From Phycisphaerae bacterium (lineage in GTDB: Bacteria > Planctomycetota > Phycisphaerae > UBA1845 > Fen-1342), in contig JALHOX010000305.1 in the NCBI GenBank assembly GCA_022842805.1, positions 1 through 5,540 of the forward strand: DNA of 5,540 nt, read 5' to 3'. The position numbers were made by a program, and so were the translations under genes. Under the pieces are notes generated by a model. That model was not told the origin of the DNA, searched no databases, and worked only from the letters and a program-made list of their open reading frames with translations. Positions 1 to 5,540 of this stretch are shown here, piece by piece (within the stretch, counting starts at the first letter, position 1; each line of letters starts with the position of its first letter).

Positions 1-114
1 AGGACCGGAGGCGCGATAGAAGTCGGCCTCGCACTCCGCGAGCAGCCGATCCACCGGCCAGGCCGAGCGCGCCCGCGCGTCGGCGGCGGAGAGATTCGGC
101 GCGTCACTCGCCAT
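1..114 (-). CDS. Release-factor-like protein (RF-1/GGQ domain), N-terminal fragment
   Basis: Only the first 38 codons are inside the window; the gene continues past base 1. The protein begins MASDAPNLSAADARA and runs through a WPVDRLLAECEADFYRASGP stretch. The ending RASGP is what precedes the GGQ tripeptide in class I release-factor domains (typically S-G-P-G-G-Q), so GGQ should be the next residues. The GGQ loop enters the peptidyl-transferase centre and promotes hydrolysis of peptidyl-tRNA. Only about 35 residues precede it, so there is no room for the codon-recognition domains of RF1 or RF2. A short GGQ-only protein of the ribosome-rescue (ArfB/YaeJ) or planctomycete release-factor-like type is therefore likelier. 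Its ATG lies inside the end of rsmE (11-base overlap) and no clear Shine-Dalgarno site is visible, so translation is probably coupled to rsmE. The GGQ itself is not seen, so the family call is inference. Confidence 0.62.
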   Translation of the reverse strand, partial: MASDAPNLSAADARARSAWPVDRLLAECEADFYRASGP

Positions 115-871
115 GCGCCGCCCATGCCGCCGCACACGCGACCGCCGCAGTCTCGACCCGCAGAATGTGAGCCGCAAGCCGCACGATCACGCCTTCGCGC
201 CCCATCGCGAAGTTCAGTTCATCATTGGTGATGCCGCCCTCGGGGCCGATCAGGATCGCCGCACCACGCCGCGCTTCGCCGCCGGATGCGATCGCCGCAC
301 CAAAGAATGGGGCGCCGGCTTGCGGATGAGCGACGAACAGCCGCAGATTTCGGCGCGACTCGATGGCGCTGGTGATCGAATCGGCTTGGGTAATTCGCGG
401 CAGCCACGCGCGATGGCATTGCTTGCAGGACTCGATCGCGATCCGCCGCAGCTTGTCCAAACTGCCGCCGCCCGGCGCGACGACGCTGCGCGCGAATCGC
501 GCGAAGCACAGCTCGGCCACCCCCAATTCCGTGCACTTCTCCACCAGCCACTCGAGCCGCGGCCCCTTGCACGCCGCCACGATCAACGTCAGCGACGCGG
601 CCGGCGGATCGACGCGGCGTCCGTCACGCAGCTCGACGCGCAATCCCTCGGCCGCTGCGCCGCGGGGCGGCTTGCGCGGCGCACGGTCCGCTTCGGGCAA
701 AACCGCCGTGGCGACGCCGCCCGCGCCGTCGAAAAGCGTGATGAGATCGCCCGCGCCAATCCGCAACACACGCGTCGCATGGTTGGCCTCTTCGCTCGAC
801 AGGCGCGCCTCACTCGCGCCCGCCGAGATCGGCTCGGCAGAAAAGAACCAGCGATCAGTAGCGTCTTGCAT
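104..871 (-). CDS. rsmE: 16S rRNA (uracil-1498-N3)-methyltransferase RsmE
   Basis: RsmE uses S-adenosylmethionine to methylate N3 of U1498 in 16S rRNA, in the decoding region of the small subunit. The product is 255 residues, close to the usual ~240-250. An N-terminal PUA-like part (about 1-90) carries HATRVLR at 31-37, the family's H-x-x-x-V-L-R signature. The C-terminal SPOUT knot domain shows EWLVEKCTELGV (107-118), CKQCHR (149-154, in place of the common EQ-x-x-R), IGPEGGIT (208-215) and HILRVETAAVA (235-245). The last two form the SAM-binding knot. Residues 60-78 look like a basic, Pro/Arg-rich insertion in the first domain. I chose the ATG at 871 because MQDATDRWFF matches the usual start of the family; the frame stays open upstream but that part only translates the repeat array. 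No good Shine-Dalgarno site precedes it. The stop overlaps the next gene's start by 11 bases. Function is well supported; the start is likely but not proven. Confidence 0.95.
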   Translation of the reverse strand: MQDATDRWFFSAEPISAGASEARLSSEEANHATRVLRIGAGDLITLFDGAGGVATAVLPEADRAPRKPPRGAAAEGLRVELRDGRRVDPPAASLTLIVAACKGPRLEWLVEKCTELGVAELCFARFARSVVAPGGGSLDKLRRIAIESCKQCHRAWLPRITQADSITSAIESRRNLRLFVAHPQAGAPFFGAAIASGGEARRGAAILIGPEGGITNDELNFAMGREGVIVRLAAHILRVETAAVACAAAWAAHGE

Positions 872-885
872 GCGGTATTTACTTT

Positions 886-1000
886 GTAGCGACCTGCGGC
901 CCGCAGGCCGGCGAATCGTCTGCCCAGTAGCGGCCTGCGGCCCGCAGACCGACGAATCGTTTGCCCAGTAGCGGCCTGCGGCTCGCAGGCCGACGTGTCG
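886..1000. repeat. Tandem ~41-bp repeat with GC-rich palindromic core, 2.8 copies
   Basis: Units start at 886, 927 and 968, each with GTAGCG. Units 1 (886-926) and 2 (927-967) match at 37 of 41 positions and all four differences are transitions. Unit 3 matches unit 2 at 26 of its first 28 bases and then diverges. Each unit carries a hairpin core, CCTGCGG-C-CCGCAGG in unit 1 (893-907). The core extends to about 9-10 bp arms with one mismatch or wobble in unit 2 (931-951) and unit 3 (972-992). A further inverted match links CGACGAATCG (950-959) to its complement at 1005-1014. The array fills nearly all of the space between the DUF2961 stop and the rsmE start, so the mRNA would carry several strong stems there. 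No T-run follows, so a standard intrinsic terminator is not supported. It resembles dispersed REP-like elements; copies elsewhere in the genome cannot be seen from here. Confidence 0.85.
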
Positions 1001-1017
1001 GCGCCGATTCGTCGTGC

Positions 1018-2658
1018 TTACGGCCCCGCCGCCGGCGTCATCCAACAATCCAAAACTGCCGCCCGGGTCGCGCGAACGGTGACCGTGTTCGGCCCCGGCT
1101 TCAGCTTCCAACGCCCCAGCGAATAGACCCCGCTGGTCCGCCGATCAAAGGTCACCTCGCCGCTGCCGGCCGCCGACGAGACCTTCAGCACGCCGAAATC
1201 CTGCCGCGGATTCACGCGGATTTTCAACTCGACGTCGCGCGCGGCGAGAAACGGAATATCAACTTTCACATCCGTATCCGCCGGGATCGACACCGCCGCA
1301 TCGCCCGAATACTCGATGCCGCGAGCCTCCTTGGCGGCGACGCGCCGCGCCTCGGGCGACGCGCTGCGCCCTTCGATCTCAACCACATCCGCCATCCGCA
1401 GCGGCGGCGGCCGCAGATCTTCCGTTCGCAGACGCGGGAAGTCGTGCTGGGTCTCACTCGGCGAATACCACCACAGCGCCGCACCGATCCACGGCGCCAC
1501 CGCCGCGTCGCCCGACGGCGATCGAACGGGGATCGTCACTGCTGCCCGCTCGACATGCTGAAACGGGTCGGCGATGCGCCACTCGACACCCGTCGCACGC
1601 CCAAAGGCCCGGCTCGGCGAAATCCACTCCAGCGGCCCGCTCATCCCGTTGTGCGGCGGCTCCAGTGTCGCTGGGGCAAATCCTTGGCACCGCATGACGA
1701 GCGGGCTCGCCTGGTCGAGCTCGATCACCGTCGGCGCGATGTCGCCCCACGCATCGCGCGGCGCATCGAGCAGCCGCGACAGCCCCACCAAGCGCCCTTT
1801 CCCGCGCAGCGCGGCCACACTCAGCTTGCGCTTCTGCACCGGGAATTCGCGGCGATAGCGGGCATGAAGCCGCAGCGTGTCCTTCGTCGCGCCGCCGATC
1901 GCAACCCGCAGATAGAGCAGCAGATTGATCGGCTCCGCCCCGGCGTTCAGGATCTCGATCCGGCAGCCGTTATGAAACGGCATCGGCAGCAGCATGTAGC
2001 AAAACTCGGCCCCGGCGCGGCGATCGGGCAGCGGAATCTCGACCGTGCGATTCCCTCCGGCCACCAGCATGTTGATATCGGGTCGCCCGAATCCGCCACC
2101 AAAGAAGACGCTCAGCGGCAGCTCGATCTGCGGCTCGGCCGCGCCGTCGAAGTAACAGCGGATCGCGCAACGATAAAGCGCGGAGGCGTCGAGCGGGTCG
2201 ATGCGATCGGGAATGGCGACATACACCGCCCGCACGACGCCGGACTTGTCGAGCGTTTCTTCGATCGACTTGCCGGGCTCGATCGTGTCCTCGCGCGCAA
2301 TCGGCAAAATCTTCCCGCCCGCATCAATCTGCGCCGCGGTCAGCCCCGTGCGGAGCACCTCCACCTTCGCCAATTCCTCGACCGGCCGACTGGCCGAAAG
2401 GTTGCCGCTGGCGGCCGCAACGATGGGCGTCTTCCAGAGCCAATCCAATTGTTCGTATCGCGCCACTCCCTCGATCGGCGCAGAGGCCGGATTCGAAGCC
2501 GGCGACTGCCCGCGAGAAATCAGCGGCCCGGCGAGGGCGAATAACAAGCCAACATAAACCCGCGATACCCGCCCCGCCGCCGTACGACGAACATCCGGCA
2601 ATGCCGCCCGCGCGACAATCTCCCCCGCCCCGCGACCACGTCGCGGCTTTTCAGACAT
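1018..2658 (-). CDS. Exported DUF2961 (GH172-like) protein with degenerate active-site motifs
   Basis: The 546-residue product starts with a long Arg-rich segment and a hydrophobic stretch (VYVGLLFALAGPLI, about 34-47), followed by a Ser/Ala/Pro linker. This looks like a signal peptide with an extended n-region, so the protein probably leaves the cytoplasm. Residues ~70-400 fit DUF2961: CYFDGAAEPQIELPLSVFFG (168-187), CYMLLPMPFHNGCRIEI (220-236), HARYRREFP (265-273) and ALWWYSP (394-400). DUF2961 proteins adopt double jelly-roll folds, and some are GH172 enzymes acting on fructofuranosides or D-arabinans. Residues ~410-546 form a further predicted beta-rich domain often attached to this family. 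The acidic WGEGDE-like and GTEDY-like motifs I expect are replaced by AWGDIAPT (303-310) and a QGFAPATLEPPHNG segment (325-338), so catalysis is doubtful. I chose the ATG at 2658: it overlaps the ychF stop by 8 bases (ATGTCTGA), and no Shine-Dalgarno site is visible. Longer in-frame starts inside ychF are less likely. The substrate is unknown. Confidence 0.8.
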   Translation of the reverse strand: MSEKPRRGRGAGEIVARAALPDVRRTAAGRVSRVYVGLLFALAGPLISRGQSPASNPASAPIEGVARYEQLDWLWKTPIVAAASGNLSASRPVEELAKVEVLRTGLTAAQIDAGGKILPIAREDTIEPGKSIEETLDKSGVVRAVYVAIPDRIDPLDASALYRCAIRCYFDGAAEPQIELPLSVFFGGGFGRPDINMLVAGGNRTVEIPLPDRRAGAEFCYMLLPMPFHNGCRIEILNAGAEPINLLLYLRVAIGGATKDTLRLHARYRREFPVQKRKLSVAALRGKGRLVGLSRLLDAPRDAWGDIAPTVIELDQASPLVMRCQGFAPATLEPPHNGMSGPLEWISPSRAFGRATGVEWRIADPFQHVERAAVTIPVRSPSGDAAVAPWIGAALWWYSPSETQHDFPRLRTEDLRPPPLRMADVVEIEGRSASPEARRVAAKEARGIEYSGDAAVSIPADTDVKVDIPFLAARDVELKIRVNPRQDFGVLKVSSAAGSGEVTFDRRTSGVYSLGRWKLKPGPNTVTVRATRAAVLDCWMTPAAGP

Positions 2659-3715
2659 TGAACTTGAACAGAATGACGTCGCCATCCTGCACCACATAAT
2701 GTTTCGGCTCCAGCCGCACCTTATTGGCGGCCTTGGCGTCGCGCATGTTCCCGGCCGCCAGCAAATCGGCGAACGCAACCGTCTCCGCTCGGATAAAGCC
2801 GCGGGCGATGTCGGAGTGAATCTCGGCCGCGGCGTCGACCGCCGTCGCCCCGCGCGTGATCGGCCAAGAGCGCACTTCTTCCGGCCCGGCGGTCAGGAAG
2901 AACATCATCCCCAGCGCGTCGAACGCGGCCCGCACCAGCCGCTGCCCCGCGATTTCTTTCAGTCCATACTCGGCGAGAAACGGCCCGCGCTCCTCCGGCG
3001 CAAGCTGCGCCAGGTCGAGCTCCAGCGTGGCACACAGCGTCACCGTCGCCGCGGCGGCCGGGTCGATGAAGGGCGGCGGCTTGGCGGCGTCCGCCTCGCC
3101 CACGTTAAACGCAACGACCAGCGGCTTCTGCGTCAGAAAGCCGAAGCTGCGAACGAGCTTCTCTTCTTCGCCGGGCTGAATCACGTCGCGCAGCGGCTTG
3201 CCGGCTTCGAGCGCTTCCTGACAGCGCTTCAGCAACTCAAGCTCCTTCTTCTGCTTCTCCTGATCCTTGGTGGGCTTTTTCACCGCCGCCTCGAGCTTTT
3301 CGACGCGATTGGTGCAGGCCAGAAGATCGGCGAAGGTGATCTCGTCGCGAATGATGCTCAGGTCCGCCCGCGGGTCGACGCGATCCTTAAACGCCGGCAC
3401 CGAATCCGACTGAAAAGCCCGCAGCACCACCACCAGCGCCGCCGCCTGTCGCAGCGAGGGCAGGTTCTTGGCGAGGCCCGCGTTGGCGTTGCCGTCGTCG
3501 CCCGCGCCGCCCGGCAGATCGATGAACTCCATCGTCGCCTCGGTCCGCTTCTTGGGCTGATACATCTTCTCCAGATCATCGAGTCGCGGCTCAGGAATCC
3601 GCACGGCGGCGATGTTTTCCCCCGTCAGATTGAGGTTGGCGCGCGGAATGTTCGCGATCGCTGAAAAGACAGTCGACTTGCCGGAATAGGGAAACCCAAC
3701 GATCGCCACACGCAT
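2651..3715 (-). CDS. ychF: YchF/OLA1-family P-loop NTPase, divergent subtype
   Basis: YchF proteins are ribosome-associated Obg-family NTPases, often preferring ATP, linked to translation and stress responses. The 354-residue product is near the usual ~363. Visible parts are a P-loop GFPYSGKST (7-15), switch/G3 DLPGG (66-70), a charged helical segment (~135-175) and the NxxE-type G4 NVGE (204-207), which replaces the GTP-specifying NKxD. The C-terminal TGS/DUF933 domain (~272-354) is strongly conserved: FFLTAGPEEVRSWPITRGAT, IHSDIARGFIRAE and YVVQDGDVILFKFNV. Several N-domain features are unusual. The family's PFCTIEPN switch is replaced by RANLNLTGEN (25-34), DIAG by DLPG, and the residue aligned with E. 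coli YchF His114 is Ala108. The ATG at 3715 puts the P-loop right at the N-terminus and has a GGAG six bases upstream. It appears to be the first gene of the minus-strand group and overlaps the DUF2961 start by 8 bases. Family is certain; nucleotide use and role are inference. Confidence 0.93.
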   Translation of the reverse strand: MRVAIVGFPYSGKSTVFSAIANIPRANLNLTGENIAAVRIPEPRLDDLEKMYQPKKRTEATMEFIDLPGGAGDDGNANAGLAKNLPSLRQAAALVVVLRAFQSDSVPAFKDRVDPRADLSIIRDEITFADLLACTNRVEKLEAAVKKPTKDQEKQKKELELLKRCQEALEAGKPLRDVIQPGEEEKLVRSFGFLTQKPLVVAFNVGEADAAKPPPFIDPAAAATVTLCATLELDLAQLAPEERGPFLAEYGLKEIAGQRLVRAAFDALGMMFFLTAGPEEVRSWPITRGATAVDAAAEIHSDIARGFIRAETVAFADLLAAGNMRDAKAANKVRLEPKHYVVQDGDVILFKFNV

Positions 3716-3721
3716 GCCGCA

Positions 3722-3725
3722 CTCC
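3722..3725 (-). promoter_or_regulatory. Shine-Dalgarno site for ychF
   Basis: GGAG on the minus strand, six bases before the ATG at 3715. It is the only well-placed Shine-Dalgarno-like motif in front of any of the five starts, and it supports 3715 as the ychF start. Confidence 0.6.
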
Positions 3726-3764
3726 GCGAGGCCGCCGCCAATGCGGTCGCCGCCGATGATCCAT

Positions 3765-3770
3765 TGTCAA
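3765..3770 (-). promoter_or_regulatory. Possible -35 element upstream of ychF
   Basis: The minus strand reads TTGACA, a perfect sigma-70-type -35 hexamer, ending 49 bases before the ychF ATG. No good -10 follows: at 17- or 18-base spacing the sequence is ACCGCA or CCGCAT. The hexamer may be chance or part of a promoter with a non-standard -10. Confidence 0.22.
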
Positions 3771-3802
3771 AAAGCGCCGCTATCCAGCAGCGCCAAGGCG
3801 CA

Positions 3803-3818
3803 GCGTACGCCCGTACGC
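3803..3818. repeat. Perfect 7-bp inverted repeat GCGTACG/CGTACGC
   Basis: GCGTACG (3803-3809), a CC spacer, then CGTACGC (3812-3818). The arms are exact complements, and each contains the 6-bp palindrome CGTACG, with the two copies 8 bases apart. It could be a short hairpin in the ychF leader or a dimeric protein-binding site. It is about 90-100 bases upstream of the ychF start. Nothing in the window identifies a binding protein. Confidence 0.55.
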
Positions 3819-3843
3819 CCCGGAGCCGCAACCTTGTCTCCCG

Positions 3844-3855
3844 TCCGGCGCCGGA
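3844..3855. repeat. 12-bp perfect palindrome
   Basis: TCCGGCGCCGGA reads the same on both strands. Flanking CCCGT (3840-3844) and ACGGG (3864-3868) are also complementary. In GC-rich DNA such a palindrome can arise by chance; it may also be a protein-binding site or part of a degenerate repeat covering about 3800-3890. Confidence 0.4.
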
Positions 3856-3865
3856 TGCGAAGCAC

Positions 3866-3889
3866 GGGCAAGCGGAGTACCGCTAGCCC
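3866..3889. repeat. Imperfect hairpin element with AGTA loop
   Basis: The arms GGGCAAGCGG (3866-3875) and CCGCTAGCCC (3880-3889) pair at 9 of 10 positions around the four-base loop AGTA. The structure resembles short REP-like intergenic palindromes that I recall from planctomycete genomes, a recollection that was not checked. There is no T-run, so it does not look like an intrinsic terminator. Confidence 0.5.
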
Positions 3890-3939
3890 ACGCCACCCGC
3901 CGCCCCTCCAGACGTTCGAGCGCTGCGCCGGAATCCCCT

Positions 3940-4006
3940 TCTGCATTCTGCATTCTTCATTCTGCATTTCATTCGCGATTCGCTATTCGCGATTCGCTAT
4001 TTGCTA
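3940..4006. repeat. Heptanucleotide tandem repeat array upstream of malQ
   Basis: Two blocks of 7-base units are separated by TCAT (3968-3971). Block A (3940-3967) is TCTGCAT four times, with the third copy changed to TCTTCAT. Block B (3972-4006) is TTCGCGA, TTCGCTA, TTCGCGA, TTCGCTA, TTTGCTA, so it also contains an exact doubled 14-mer, TTCGCGATTCGCTA (3972-3985 and 3986-3999). The array is much more AT-rich than its surroundings and ends 14 bases before the malQ ATG, so it makes up the likely promoter or leader. It resembles short tandemly repeated heptamers known in other bacteria. Unit number may vary between strains through slippage; this is inference. Confidence 0.85.
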
Positions 4007-4020
4007 TCATCCCCGACCCT

Positions 4021-5540
4021 ATGCCTCATCAAACAACCCCGAATTTCCGCCTCGATCAGCGCGCCGCGGGCGTGCTGCTGCACCCCACTTCGCTGCCCGG
4101 CCCGCACGGCAGCGGCGACCTCGGGCCCGAGGCCTACGCCTTCATCGACTTCCTCGCCGACGCACGCGTGCGCTGGTGGCAGATGCTGCCCCACAACCCG
4201 ATCGGCCCCGGCAATTCGCCCTACGCCTCCGCCAGCGCCTTCGCCGGCAGTCCGCTGATGATCGACCTCAAGCGACTCGCCGAAGACGGATTGCTGGAGC
4301 GCGGCGACCTCGCCGGCTTGCAGGGAGCGCCGGGCAAGGTGCGCTTCGGCCCCACCATCCGCCATCGCCACGAGCGTTTGCGAAAAGCCTTCGCCGCGTT
4401 TCAGGCCGGCGGCGGCACCAGGAAAGCGGAGTACCGACGCTTCTGCGAGGAGAACGCGGGCTGGCTGGAAGACTTCGCGCTCTTCACCGCCTGCCACGAA
4501 CGCAGCGGATATTCGCCCTGGAGCACCTGGGACGCCCCCCTCCGCGATCGCCACGCCGACGCCCTGCACACAGCCCGTGAGGAGCTCGCCGAGCAGCTCG
4601 AATATCAGCGCTTCCTGCAATACGAGTTTCATCGACAGTGGCACATGCTGCGCAAGCACGCCCATCAGCGCGGCGTCGGGCTGATCGGCGATGTGCCCAT
4701 CTTCGTCGCCCACGATAGCGCCGACGTCTGGCAACATCGCGAGCTGTTCACGCTCGACGAGCGCGGCCGGCCGACCGCGCTGACCGGCTGCCCGCCCGAC
4801 CACTACAACGCCGACGGCCAGCTTTGGGGCCACCCGCAGTTTGAATGGGCCGCCCACGAGCGGACCGGCTTCGCCTGGTGGGTCGAGCGCTTCCGCTCAC
4901 TGCTCCGCCTCTTCGACGCCGCCCGCATCGACCACTTCCTCGGCTTTCACCGCGTCTGGTGGCTGGCGGGCAACGCCAAGCACGCCCGCAACGGCCACTG
5001 GGCCCCCTCGCCCGGCGACGCGCTCTTCGGCGCAACGCGCCAAGCGCTCGGAAACGTGAACATCATCGCCGAGGATCTCGGCGCGACCACGCCCGAAGCC
5101 TTCGCGCTGCGCGACAAATACGGCTTCCCCGGCATGCGGATCATGAGCTGCGGCTTCGGGTCGGATCACCCCGGCGCGCATTACCACCTGCCTCACATGT
5201 ACACCCCGCCCTGCGTCGCCTTCACCGGCACGCACGACAACGAGACGACCGTCGGCTGGTATCAGCGCGTGCGACAGGAACACCGCGCCACGCGGCGGGC
5301 CCCGGGTGGCGAACCCAGCGAGTATCAGCGCGTCGAACGCTATTTCGCCAAGAGCGACGAGCCGATGGTCTGGCGCATGATCCGCTCGCTCTACGGCTCG
5401 GCGGCAAATCTGATCGTGGTCCCGATGCAGGATTTGCTGGAGCTGCCCGCCCGCGCGCGGATGAACATCCCCGGCACACCCGAGGGCAACTGGGAATGGC
5501 GCATGCCGCCCGGCAGCCTGAAGCCGGCCATGGCCCGCAA
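4021..5540 (+). CDS. malQ: 4-alpha-glucanotransferase (amylomaltase, GH77), 3' end cut off
   Basis: MalQ breaks an alpha-1,4-glucan and transfers the freed segment to another glucan or glucose, serving cytoplasmic maltodextrin and glycogen metabolism. The window holds 506 codons plus two bases; GH77 enzymes of this bacterial type are usually about 500-530 residues, so only the extreme C-terminus is missing. The N-terminus GVLLHPTSLPGPHGSGDLG (17-35) is typical. The (beta/alpha)8 barrel carries NSPYASASAFAGSP (65-78), IGDVPIFVAHDSADVW (222-237) and the acceptor-loop region CPPDHYNADGQLWG (257-270). The catalytic set is complete: nucleophile Asp304 in RIDHF, acid/base Glu351 in IAEDLG and Asp406 in GTHDNET. 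RMNIPGTPEGNWEWR (480-494) is the conserved C-terminal motif. There is no signal peptide. The ATG at 4021 gives the normal family start, but no Shine-Dalgarno site precedes it. The gene is divergent from ychF, with no other glycogen gene in view. MSCGF (375-379) replaces the more usual LQFAF near the active site. Confidence 0.95.
   Translation, partial: MPHQTTPNFRLDQRAAGVLLHPTSLPGPHGSGDLGPEAYAFIDFLADARVRWWQMLPHNPIGPGNSPYASASAFAGSPLMIDLKRLAEDGLLERGDLAGLQGAPGKVRFGPTIRHRHERLRKAFAAFQAGGGTRKAEYRRFCEENAGWLEDFALFTACHERSGYSPWSTWDAPLRDRHADALHTAREELAEQLEYQRFLQYEFHRQWHMLRKHAHQRGVGLIGDVPIFVAHDSADVWQHRELFTLDERGRPTALTGCPPDHYNADGQLWGHPQFEWAAHERTGFAWWVERFRSLLRLFDAARIDHFLGFHRVWWLAGNAKHARNGHWAPSPGDALFGATRQALGNVNIIAEDLGATTPEAFALRDKYGFPGMRIMSCGFGSDHPGAHYHLPHMYTPPCVAFTGTHDNETTVGWYQRVRQEHRATRRAPGGEPSEYQRVERYFAKSDEPMVWRMIRSLYGSAANLIVVPMQDLLELPARARMNIPGTPEGNWEWRMPPGSLKPAMAR

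Larger units (their letters stand above)
3716..4020. other. Divergent intergenic region without a convincing gene
   Basis: This 305-base gap separates the minus-strand YchF start from the plus-strand MalQ start and should hold promoters for both directions. Open frames across it have no recognisable protein content; their peptides simply translate the heptanucleotide array. Contents, left to right, are a GGAG site for ychF, a lone TTGACA on the minus strand, a GCGTACG inverted repeat, a 12-bp palindrome, an AGTA-loop imperfect hairpin, a C-rich stretch (about 3891-3910) and the heptanucleotide array. I see no tRNA, riboswitch or transposase remnant. Confidence 0.7.

Noticed and set aside
890..992. 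Intrinsic terminator after the DUF2961 gene
   Set aside because: Strong stems are present but no T-run follows them on either strand.
886..1000. CRISPR array
   Set aside because: The units are directly adjacent, with no unique spacers of regular length, only about three copies and no cas genes.
872..1111. N-terminal extension of RsmE up to 1111
   Set aside because: The extra residues translate the tandem repeat array and the end of the DUF2961 gene. RsmE homology begins at MQDATDRW.
961..2544. Long plus-strand open frame (527 codons) opposite the DUF2961 gene
   Set aside because: Arg/Pro/His-rich, low-complexity protein with no recognisable domain. It is the antisense shadow of a GC-rich gene whose minus-strand product has clear family motifs.
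2699..3664. Plus-strand open frame (321 codons) opposite ychF
   Set aside because: Its composition follows from the codons of ychF on the other strand. No family features are visible.
3714..4020. Small genes in the divergent region, such as a plus-strand frame reading through the heptamers
   Set aside because: The peptides mostly translate repeats and no start or domain is convincing.
4424..4436. A 13-base match between malQ (AAGCGGAGTACCG) and the intergenic hairpin at 3870-3882
   Set aside because: A match this long can arise by chance in 5.5 kb of GC-rich sequence. Only one arm and the loop are shared, and the malQ frame is undisturbed.
3997..4857. Minus-strand open frame (286 codons) inside malQ
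   Set aside because: Antisense shadow of a gene with intact GH77 catalytic motifs. The product has no recognisable domain.

Overview
The window looks like chromosomal DNA from a high-GC bacterium, most likely a planctomycete. The grounds are a divergent YchF GTPase, a secreted DUF2961 (GH172-type) protein, a small release-factor-like protein after rsmE, weak or absent Shine-Dalgarno sites, and palindromic and heptanucleotide intergenic repeats. The taxonomic call is inference; the window has no rRNA or other marker gene.

Four of the five genes lie head-to-tail on the minus strand. In transcription order they are a YchF-type GTPase (2651-3715), an exported DUF2961/GH172-like protein (1018-2658), the 16S rRNA methyltransferase RsmE (104-871) and the first 38 codons of a GGQ release-factor-like protein (1-114). 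The first two overlap by 8 bases and the last two by 11 bases, which suggests translational coupling. Between the pairs, 872-1017 holds a tandem array of a roughly 41-bp unit with a GC-rich palindromic core. Three of the four genes act at the ribosome (YchF binding, 16S rRNA methylation, peptide release or ribosome rescue). The DUF2961 gene is the outlier.

The divergent intergenic region 3716-4020 has no convincing gene. It holds a GGAG ribosome-binding site for the GTPase, a lone consensus -35 hexamer, three inverted repeats or palindromes and a 67-bp array of heptanucleotide repeats that ends 14 bases before the next start codon.

On the plus strand, 4021-5540 encodes nearly all of a GH77 4-alpha-glucanotransferase (MalQ) with its three catalytic carboxylates intact; only the far C-terminus is cut off. 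I see no mobile element, CRISPR array, tRNA or rRNA. I did not find a clearly new multi-gene system. The items most worth a second look are the YchF lacking the residue equivalent to E. coli His114, the DUF2961 protein that has lost the family's acidic motifs, and the two repeat arrays.
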